DNA of 64,000 nt from a bacterium (GTDB taxonomy: Bacteria > Zixibacteria > MSB-5A5 > GN15 > FEB-12). The DNA lies in the NCBI GenBank assembly GCA_016708025.1, contig JADJGQ010000004.1, positions 124,001 through 188,000 of the forward strand. The letters are read 5' to 3'. The notes below the pieces were generated by a model. The model ran no database searches. It saw only the letters and a program-made list of their open reading frames with translations, and had not been told where the DNA came from. Below, one piece after another: positions 58,061 to 64,000 of this stretch (its first letter is position 1; the number at the start of each line of letters is the position of its first letter). A program made the translations under genes and the position numbers.

Positions 58061-59109
58061 GTGAAACGCCGCGCTCCGCACAGACCGTCTACGATGGCGG
58101 CCATATCGAATTAAATGCTGAGAAGATCGAGAAGCGTTTGCATGAGGTATGGCAGATGGCTTCATCGCAGTACAGTGGCGAGATGCCGCTGACAAAACTG
58201 TGTCTGTCGAATATGCTGGTGGTGACGGATGCGACCTCGCGGCCGGAAGCGGAGCGGATGGCGAATGAGATCGCCGGAGCGTATCCATCGAGGGTTTTCC
58301 TGATCGTGATCGACGAGTTGCAGGGGGCGTATTCAGCGTTTGTGCGGACCGCCTGTCAGCGGGATAAAGAAACCGGAACACTTCGCTGTTTTGAGATAGT
58401 TGAAATGCTGGCGGATATCGGGAAGATGCACTATCTGCCGGGGGCGTTGAGATCATTGTTAGTCGGGTCGGTGCCGGTAATGGCGGTCGATTTCCGGCAA
58501 TTTCAGACCACGCCGGTATTTGATACGGCGATCCTTGAACTCTCAGACTATTATTATGTTAATGCAGAGGTGGTCCCAAGCGGGCCGTTGCGGCACAGGT
58601 ATCTTCCGCTTCGCTGGTACTGGACGCTGACCATTCGTGAACTGCTCGGCGAGATGTTCGGGCGGTTGAATGCGAAGAACTGCCATGCGTTTCCGGTGCG
58701 CTGCGTTATTCAGTCTTCGGATAAAACGGATACTTACGGCGATCTGTTATGCGGCTGGTTGCTCGCCCGACTGAAAACCGAGAAACCAACGCAGCTGCAG
58801 AATCGAATATTGGCGGGTTATCGCGAGTATAGTCTGGTGATAGAGATGCGCGAAGATCCCGCGACTGACTGTTCGGTGCGAATCGAATTCAACGATGGGA
58901 CAGCGGGGACGATCACGCGAATAGACAATCCTGCGGGAACCTATCCGGTCTACCGTGCAGAGCATGCCGGCTGGAAGCTGGAACGGGGAGCGAATGCGAT
59001 GCCACTCTCGACATATGTTGTCGAGGCGATGCAGGATGCGAGCGAATTCGCAGAGTATGCATCGGTTGTCGCGGCGTTCGAGCGGATAGTCCAAAACGAC
59101 AGACCGTGA
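58057..59109 (+). CDS. opcA: OpcA-like glucose-6-phosphate dehydrogenase assembly protein
   Basis: ATG 58057 overlaps the zwf stop (ATGA); an in-frame ATG at 58045 is also possible. The 350-residue protein shows the OpcA pattern. An N-terminal part has CLSNMLVVTDATSRPEAERM and SRVFLIVIDELQ, and the middle has YLPGALRSLLVGSVPVMAVD. ELSDYYYVNAE and RYLPLRWYWTLTIRELLGEMF follow. OpcA proteins are known from cyanobacteria and actinobacteria as redox-responsive activators of Zwf. Its position directly after zwf agrees with that. The sequence is divergent, so the activation role is inferred. Confidence 0.8.
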   Translation: MSETPRSAQTVYDGGHIELNAEKIEKRLHEVWQMASSQYSGEMPLTKLCLSNMLVVTDATSRPEAERMANEIAGAYPSRVFLIVIDELQGAYSAFVRTACQRDKETGTLRCFEIVEMLADIGKMHYLPGALRSLLVGSVPVMAVDFRQFQTTPVFDTAILELSDYYYVNAEVVPSGPLRHRYLPLRWYWTLTIRELLGEMFGRLNAKNCHAFPVRCVIQSSDKTDTYGDLLCGWLLARLKTEKPTQLQNRILAGYREYSLVIEMREDPATDCSVRIEFNDGTAGTITRIDNPAGTYPVYRAEHAGWKLERGANAMPLSTYVVEAMQDASEFAEYASVVAAFERIVQNDRP

Positions 59110-59179
59110 GTCCGATTTTCGCAACCTTTCTGCGGGGAGAATCGTCAAAGTATGAAAATCTACGTATGAGGAGAAGACA

Positions 59180-59497
59180 ATGCTGATAACAACGACCAAT
59201 ACGCTGGAAGGAAGAAAGATCGTCAAGTATCTTGGTCTGGTGACCGGTGAGGCGATCTTGGGGGCGAATATCTTCAAAGATATCTTTGCCAATATCACGG
59301 ATATTGTCGGCGGGCGGTCCGGGGCGTATGAGCGCGAACTGCAGAAGGCGAAAACGATCGCGTTGCAGGAGATGCAGGCGCAGGCGGAACAGATGGGCGG
59401 GAATGCCGTGATCGCGGTAGATCTCGACTACGAGACGGTGGGGTCTGGATCGATGCTGATGGTATCGGCGGCGGGCACCGCAGTGGTAGTCGAATGA
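59180..59497 (+). CDS. YbjQ/UPF0145 family protein
   Basis: The 105-residue protein starts at ATG 59180 after GAGGAG. It has the family motifs MLITTTNTLEGRKIVKYLGL, VTGEAILGANIFKDIFANIT, VGGRSGAYERELQKAKTIAL and GGNAVIAVDLDYETVG. Members form ring-like oligomers and are annotated as possible heavy-metal-binding proteins; no function is proven. It sits inside the pentose-phosphate operon between opcA and pgl, with 70 bases upstream and 10 downstream. Confidence 0.88.
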   Translation: MLITTTNTLEGRKIVKYLGLVTGEAILGANIFKDIFANITDIVGGRSGAYERELQKAKTIALQEMQAQAEQMGGNAVIAVDLDYETVGSGSMLMVSAAGTAVVVE

Positions 59498-59507
59498 CTG
59501 GAGTAAT

Positions 59508-60269
59508 GTGATCTCGATACAGATTTATCCTGATGTCGCCGCTGTCGCCAAGGCAGCGGCGCGTTTTGTTTATGAGCAGATCAGCGCCTCGCGCGAGCGG
59601 AGGCGTTTCCTGATCGCTTTGTCCGGAGGGAGCACTCCCAAACCGGTCTACCAGTTTCTCAGCGCAAAGCCGGAGGCCGGTCCAATGATGCGGTCGAAAG
59701 TGGATTTCCTGTTTTCCGATGAACGGGCGGTGCCGCCGGAGTCGGAGCAGTCGAATTTCAATACCGCGAGGGAAGGGCTGTTCAATCCGCTCCATATCGG
59801 GAATACCAATGTCTATCGGATGCGGGGAGAGGAGAAGGATCTGGCGACAGAGGCGCGAAATTATGAGGAGCTGATTCGCCGCAAAGCGGGAGTGGGGGCG
59901 AACGAAATTCCGCGACTCGATATGATCCTGTTGGGGATGGGTCCGGACGGCCACACGGCATCGTTGTTTCCGGGCCATGATTTTGATGCCTCTGCAGGGC
60001 GACTGGTTGATGCACCGTATGTCGAATCGCTGAAGGCGTATCGGTTGACGTTTACGCTGTCATTGCTCAATGCGGCCAAGTCGGTGCTTTTTGTAGTCGC
60101 CGGGCCGGACAAGGCGGAGGCGGTGAAAAAGGTCTTGTCAGCGGAGGTTGAGGGGGATATTCTTCCGGCGAGACGGGTGGAAGCGGAGCGGACGATCTGG
60201 ATGATCGACTCGGCCTCGGCCAGTCTGCTTGACCCGGCTCATGCACGAGGATCAGTACGTTTATGTTAG
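59508..60269 (+). CDS. pgl: 6-phosphogluconolactonase
   Basis: A GTG start follows GGAG; the product has 253 residues. The DevB/SOL-type fold is indicated by FLIALSGGSTPKPVYQFLS, VDFLFSDERAVPPESEQSNF (phosphate and substrate binding), DMILLGMGPDGHTASLFPG and SVLFVVAGPDKAEAVKKVL. It hydrolyses 6-phosphogluconolactone and completes the oxidative branch between zwf and gnd. It overlaps the next gene by 7 bases. Confidence 0.94.
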   Translation: MISIQIYPDVAAVAKAAARFVYEQISASRERRRFLIALSGGSTPKPVYQFLSAKPEAGPMMRSKVDFLFSDERAVPPESEQSNFNTAREGLFNPLHIGNTNVYRMRGEEKDLATEARNYEELIRRKAGVGANEIPRLDMILLGMGPDGHTASLFPGHDFDASAGRLVDAPYVESLKAYRLTFTLSLLNAAKSVLFVVAGPDKAEAVKKVLSAEVEGDILPARRVEAERTIWMIDSASASLLDPAHARGSVRLC

Positions 60270-61231
60270 CAGGGTATATCAGTGGCGCATCGGTTGAACT
60301 GGCGCGCGTCAAGGAGTCCGAGGGGGGGATCAAGCTCTACAATCAGACTGTCTACAACAGCAAAGATTTCACCAGTTTCGAGCAGATACTCAATCTCTAT
60401 CTCAAGAAAAGCACGACGCAAATCAAGCAGGCCTGTTTTGGAGTGGCCGGTCCGGTGATCAATGGCGAGGTGCGGACAACAAACCTTCCGTGGTTGTTGA
60501 CGGCATCGACTATCGAGGATCGTTTCAAGATCGGCAAAGTCAAACTGCTTAATGATATTGTCGCGCTGGCGCATGGCCTTCCGCACGTCAAGGAAGACCG
60601 GTACTATGTTATCAATCCCGGAGTAAAGCAGAAGAATGGGAATGTCGGGTTGATCGCCGCGGGCTCTGGTCTTGGCGAAGCGATGGTGCATGTGCATGAT
60701 GAGAAGTATTATCCGTATGCATCGGAGGGTGGACATGCCGATTTTGCCCCGAGCAGTCAGCGTGAGATGGAGTTGTGGGAGTACCTGTATTCCGAGTTGG
60801 GGCATGTCGAGGTTGAAGATGTGCTGAGCCTCAAGGGGCTGGAGCGGATCTACAATTTTCTCGTTGATTCGCGCGGCAAGCCGCCTTCGACCTGGTTTGA
60901 GAAGGCAGTCGATAAACCGGGAGTGTTGATTGAAAGGGCGCTCTCCGGCAAAGATCAGGACGCGATCGAAACACTGGATATCTTTGTTGATTGTTATGCC
61001 TCCGAGGCGGCGAATCTTGCGCTGAAAGGGATGACCCTGGGTGGGATGTTTATCGGCGGACTTATCGGGCCGCAGATCATCACGCTCTTGGATCAGGGGC
61101 GGTTTATGGAGCGGTTTGTCAAACGGGGGAAGATGGAGTCATTGTTGGCGCGGATGCCGGTCTCGATCATCATCGAAGAAAAGACGGCGCTGATCGGCGC
61201 CGGGACAGTGGCGCTTCGCGACAGCAAGTAG
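60263..61231 (+). CDS. glk: Glucokinase (Glk-type) with divergent phosphate-binding loop
   Basis: The 322-residue protein matches bacterial Glk in FGVAGPVINGEVRTTNLPW and KLLNDIVALAHGLP, which holds the catalytic Asp98. The second phosphate motif AAGSGLGEAMVHV, EGGHADFAPSSQREMELWEY and GGMFIGGLIGPQII also match. The N-terminal phosphate-1 motif, normally G-D-I-G-G-T-x-x-x-L-A, reads GYISGASVELA, losing the Asp and the Gly-Thr pair. The enzyme may be weak, use another donor, or be a regulatory relative. Overlap with pgl (7 bases) and the operon context favour a role in making glucose-6-phosphate. Confidence 0.82.
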   Translation: MLAGYISGASVELARVKESEGGIKLYNQTVYNSKDFTSFEQILNLYLKKSTTQIKQACFGVAGPVINGEVRTTNLPWLLTASTIEDRFKIGKVKLLNDIVALAHGLPHVKEDRYYVINPGVKQKNGNVGLIAAGSGLGEAMVHVHDEKYYPYASEGGHADFAPSSQREMELWEYLYSELGHVEVEDVLSLKGLERIYNFLVDSRGKPPSTWFEKAVDKPGVLIERALSGKDQDAIETLDIFVDCYASEAANLALKGMTLGGMFIGGLIGPQIITLLDQGRFMERFVKRGKMESLLARMPVSIIIEEKTALIGAGTVALRDSK

Positions 61232-61232
61232 C

Positions 61233-61886
61233 ATGAAAGACTGCATTCTCTTTCTCAACGGCAGCTATGCGCGCCGGGATATTGAATACTACCGGAAATT
61301 GTGTCGGGGGAGATATTTGGTTGCGGTGGATGGCGGGTATCGGTTTTTCAAAGCGGCGGGGATATTCCCGAACCTGCTGATCGGAGATTTTGATTCGATC
61401 CGCCGGATGCCGAGTGACCTTCCCAAGTCGACAGTCGTCGAGCGATTTCCTCCGATGAAAGACAAGACCGATGCTGAGCTGGCGCTGGACCATTGTCTCG
61501 CGCGCAAGGCAAAGCGGATAGATATCGTGCAGCCATCGTATGGCGAGCCGGATCAGATGCTGGGGAATTTCCTGTTGTTGCTAGTGGCGGCAGGGAAGCA
61601 ACGGGGAGCGTATCATCCGGAGATACGCATTGTGAATCGCCGGTACGAAGTACAGTTGCTGAATGACAACAAAGTTGTTCTGAGTAATGCGGCCGGTGAT
61701 CTGGTGTCGGTACTTCCGCTGTCAGGCAAAGTCAGTCTGACCACGACCGGGACCAGTTACAATGTGAGTGGGGTGGAGGTTATACGGGGGAGGTCGTTGG
61801 GGATGCGGAATCGGGTGACGGGGAGGCGGGCGGAAATTGGGGTTGCGGGGATGGCGCTGTTGGTGCGGCAATTTGGTCGAAAATAG
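61233..61886 (+). CDS. thiN: Thiamine pyrophosphokinase-like protein
   Basis: The 217-residue protein has the TPK catalytic-domain signatures VAVDGGYRFFKAAGIFPNLL, IGDFDSIRRM, FPPMKDKTDAELALDHCLA and YGEPDQMLGNFLLLLVA. The thiamin-binding C-terminal barrel follows (VVLSNAAGDLVSVLPLSG, VEVIRGRSLGMRNRVTG). It would convert thiamine and ATP to thiamine diphosphate, the cofactor of the transketolase encoded in the same operon. The usual G-G-R-x-D-H of the third motif reads GEPDQ, a notable but tolerable change. It starts one base after the glk stop. Confidence 0.85.
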   Translation: MKDCILFLNGSYARRDIEYYRKLCRGRYLVAVDGGYRFFKAAGIFPNLLIGDFDSIRRMPSDLPKSTVVERFPPMKDKTDAELALDHCLARKAKRIDIVQPSYGEPDQMLGNFLLLLVAAGKQRGAYHPEIRIVNRRYEVQLLNDNKVVLSNAAGDLVSVLPLSGKVSLTTTGTSYNVSGVEVIRGRSLGMRNRVTGRRAEIGVAGMALLVRQFGRK

Positions 61887-61980
61887 ATGGTGGCGGGGGA
61901 GTCAAGAAATAGCGCTACATGTCGATTATCTCATAGTGTGACAATTGTTTGCGTGGAGTGAGCAGAATCCATTTGGTTGC

Positions 61981-62008
61981 TTGACAAATGGGGTTGTGAC
62001 ACTATATT
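61981..62008 (+). promoter_or_regulatory. Sigma70 promoter of tRNA-Gln
   Basis: A perfect -35 TTGACA (61981-61986), 16 bases, then TATATT (62003-62008), 41 bases before the tRNA. TTGTGACACTAT overlaps the spacer and is partly mirrored by ATAGTGTGACAA at 61933-61944. Confidence 0.7.
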
Positions 62009-62049
62009 GGGCGGACTTGTCGGACGCCCGTCCGGCGAAGTTAGATTAC

Positions 62050-62123
62050 TGGGAGATCGTCCAACGGTAGGACATGCGGCTCTGGACCGTAGAATCGGGG
62101 TTCGAATCCCTGTCTCCCAGCCA
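62050..62123 (+). tRNA. tRNA-Gln (anticodon CUG)
   Basis: The acceptor stem TGGGAGA/TCTCCCA, D-arm GTCCAACGGTAGGAC and anticodon stem TGCGG/CCGTA fold well. The loop CTCTGGA gives anticodon CTG (reads CAG). The T-arm GGGGTTCGAATCCCT and discriminator G complete it. CCA is encoded at 62121-62123, unlike the tRNA-Leu in this window. Confidence 0.95.
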
Positions 62124-62252
62124 AAATTCCCTCAAACACAGACAGCACTATCCATATAAGCCAGACCATGTTACGGATTGCCTTGCATCGGGCCAGCCCG
62201 CGTCTTAGATTTGGACGTATCATCAAATAATCCAAACGATGGGTGTGGGACC

Positions 62253-64000
62253 ATGCGACGTGTTGCCTTCGCATTACTGGTTTTGCTGGTTCTCTTTTCA
62301 ATCGCCGAAGTGGGGAGATCGGCTAATCCAATAGCGTTCACTCAAAATATAGGGCAGTGGCCGGATAGCATTCGGTACCGTGCCGATGTGAATGGTACCG
62401 TGATGTGGTTCACCAACTCTGCAGTCTACTATCATCTGTTCGAGCAGGGAGAGGACACACTTAATCAGACCAGCAGGATGTTTCGGGCAGGATATGTGGG
62501 GAGCAATCCGGATGCGGTTATCGAACCGAGCGGAGAATTGGCGGCCAGATGCAATTACTTCCTGGGGAGTGCCCCATCCCGGTGGCGAACAGATGTTCCC
62601 AATTACTCGACTATCACGATAAGAAACCTCTACGAGGGCGTGGATGCAGTGTTTGACGGAAGGAGTGGAGGGCTTGAATATCGGCTGGAGGGGAGAGCGA
62701 GGGCCAAGGCGGAAGTACGAGTGGAATTCACCGGCGCCGAAGTATTGGAGCGAGCGGGGAATATCACCACGGTTAAGGTTGGCAAGAAGCGAATCGCATT
62801 TGATGGTCCGGTACCGATGACCGCAGAGCAGTCTGCACGCTCGGCAGTGGTCTGGAGTGAGGCGGAGGCGTGTGTCGGGGTTGCGTACAGTTCATATCTG
62901 GGTGGGGATATCTTCGACATTGGAAACGGGATCGCGGTCGATGATTCGGGGAATGTTTACGTAACGGGCTATACTTCATCATCGAATTTCCCTGTCATGG
63001 ATCCGGTTCAACCGGACGTTCCCGGCTATTCGCGTGACGTGTTTGTCTCGAAAGTACGTTCTGACGGAAGCGGCCTGGTCTACAGCACCTACTTGGGAGG
63101 TAATGCTCGCGACGAGGGAGAAGATATTGCGGTTGACGGATACGGGCGTGCGGTTGTAGCCGGCACAACCATGTCGCTGGAGTTTCCGCTGGTTGGTTCG
63201 TGGCGGACCACGATCAGTCAGGAAGAGGCGTTTTTGGTCAAGTTGTCAGCGGCGGGAAACGAACTTCTGTTCAGTACACTCTGGGGTGGGATCGATCGCG
63301 ATTACGGTCTGGGAGTTGGCGTCGATGATGCCAATCATATGTATCTGGCCGGGAGGACGGCATCAACCGACCTGCCGCTTCAGTCTCATTTCCAGTCAGA
63401 CCAAGGGGGCTGGGATGGGTTCTTGGTCAAGTTCACATCTGACGGCACGATAATCGATTTTAGTACCTACCTCGGTGGAGCGCTGGAGGATGGGGTATTC
63501 GACATGGTGGTGATGCCAAGCGGTCGAGCAGTGCTCACCGGCTATACCTGGTCAACTGATTTCCCGACCGAAAACCCGATTCAAGGGACATTGGGGACGG
63601 GACTCGAGGATGCATTTGTTGTCAGGTTTTTGCCCGATGGCTCGGCGCTTGAATTCGGCAGTTTTCTGGGCGGCGATGCCGAGGAGTTCGCACATGGCGT
63701 GTGCGTGGATGATTCCGGCAATATGTACCTCACGGGAAGCACTCGCTCCACGGATTTCCCGGTGAAGTCGGCCTTTCAACCTGTCAGGTCAGGCCGGTAC
63801 GATATTTTTGTTACCAAAATAGCTGGCGACGGAGATACGCTGATATACAGTACCCATCTTGGCGGTACGCTGGAAGATTTCGGCCGAGCGATCGCGGCCG
63901 ACAATGAAGGACGGGCTACCGTCACGGGATATACGGTATCCAATGATTTTCCAATTGTGGGGTATCTGATGCGGGATCCGGGAGCATCCGGCAACGACCT
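62253..64000 (+). CDS. Secreted SBBP beta-propeller repeat protein (3' end outside window)
   Basis: The frame opens at ATG 62253 and stays open to the right edge (at least 582 residues). A signal peptide (MRRVAFALLVLLVLFSIAEV) precedes an N-terminal region (NPIAFTQNIGQWPDSIRYRA) of the type found before SBBP repeats. At least six repeats of about 55 residues follow, each with a core like YSSYLGG..., GNGIAVDDSGNVYVTGYT and S..FPV. Examples start near 62888, 63080, 63270, 63455, 63650 and 63845. These repeats are predicted to fold as a beta-propeller. A C-terminal sorting domain is likely beyond the window. The start codon has only a weak ribosome-binding site. Confidence 0.88.
   Translation, partial: MRRVAFALLVLLVLFSIAEVGRSANPIAFTQNIGQWPDSIRYRADVNGTVMWFTNSAVYYHLFEQGEDTLNQTSRMFRAGYVGSNPDAVIEPSGELAARCNYFLGSAPSRWRTDVPNYSTITIRNLYEGVDAVFDGRSGGLEYRLEGRARAKAEVRVEFTGAEVLERAGNITTVKVGKKRIAFDGPVPMTAEQSARSAVVWSEAEACVGVAYSSYLGGDIFDIGNGIAVDDSGNVYVTGYTSSSNFPVMDPVQPDVPGYSRDVFVSKVRSDGSGLVYSTYLGGNARDEGEDIAVDGYGRAVVAGTTMSLEFPLVGSWRTTISQEEAFLVKLSAAGNELLFSTLWGGIDRDYGLGVGVDDANHMYLAGRTASTDLPLQSHFQSDQGGWDGFLVKFTSDGTIIDFSTYLGGALEDGVFDMVVMPSGRAVLTGYTWSTDFPTENPIQGTLGTGLEDAFVVRFLPDGSALEFGSFLGGDAEEFAHGVCVDDSGNMYLTGSTRSTDFPVKSAFQPVRSGRYDIFVTKIAGDGDTLIYSTHLGGTLEDFGRAIAADNEGRATVTGYTVSNDFPIVGYLMRDPGASGND

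Overview
The window is about 53% G+C and reads as the chromosome of a diderm (Gram-negative type) bacterium. It has a rod-shape/peptidoglycan elongation cluster, predicted outer-membrane beta-barrels, lipoproteins and many signal peptides. Secreted proteins end in dockerin-like repeats (cores DLSDLS..LISYL) or in a YPNPFN-type C-terminal sorting/FlgD-like domain. That combination points to the FCB superphylum. The tandem 'NVN..PDLSDLSLLISYL..CP' tails are what I recall from candidate phylum Zixibacteria MAGs. This assignment is an inference; no rRNA gene lies in the window.

Layout. 1-3.9 kb: envelope glycoconjugate genes (a YfhO-like membrane protein cut by the left edge, two GT2 glycosyltransferases, a WecA/MraY-type phosphosugar transferase). 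3.9-11.5 kb: accA, a Trm112-like zinc protein, a PTS IIA/PtsN-like protein, mreC-mreD-mrdA-rodA and a secreted retropepsin-like protein. 11.6-16.9 kb: a glycolytic operon behind a good sigma70 promoter (a phosphofructokinase with PPi-type residues, a beta-barrel protein, gap, pgk, tpiA, secG), then tRNA-Leu(GAG). 16.9-18.4 kb: a small island with a second copy of the tRNA-Leu 3' end, one small gene with its own promoter, a terminal-inverted-repeat element and a 254-bp tandem repeat. 18.4-41 kb: mostly single genes, several exported (DUF2914 protein, M4 metalloprotease, photolyase-DinB pair, VOC protein, degenerate receiver, pyruvate kinase with a degenerate deacetylase, cohesin/dockerin protein, HtrA, DMT permease, ornithine aminotransferase, a tandem pair of barrel proteins, FAD oxidase), with several families of short palindromic repeats between them.

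41-47.7 kb: a minus-strand redox operon. It encodes a double-RAM (Lrp-ligand-domain) protein, a NuoE-like and a NuoF-like subunit, and a 1245-residue protein joining a 2Fe-2S domain, a GltD-type flavoprotein, 4Fe-4S clusters and a molybdopterin-type domain that appears to lack the formate dehydrogenase Cys/Sec. Its promoter carries a symmetric putative operator around the -10 box. 48-50.9 kb: queG, an LRR/FN3 lipoprotein and a small CxxC periplasmic protein. 51.2-61.9 kb: a compact oxidative pentose-phosphate operon (rpe, pgi, tkt, gnd, zwf, opcA-like, ybjQ-like, pgl, glk-like, thiN-like), many genes overlapping by 4-7 bases. 62-64 kb: tRNA-Gln(CUG) with a consensus promoter and an SBBP beta-propeller protein running off the right edge.

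Together the metabolic genes cover glucose phosphorylation, the oxidative pentose shunt, lower glycolysis to pyruvate, and an NAD(P)H/ferredoxin-type electron-transfer complex. No transposase, integrase, CRISPR array or phage gene was seen. The most unusual material is the redox operon, the tRNA-Leu island and the dispersed palindromes.
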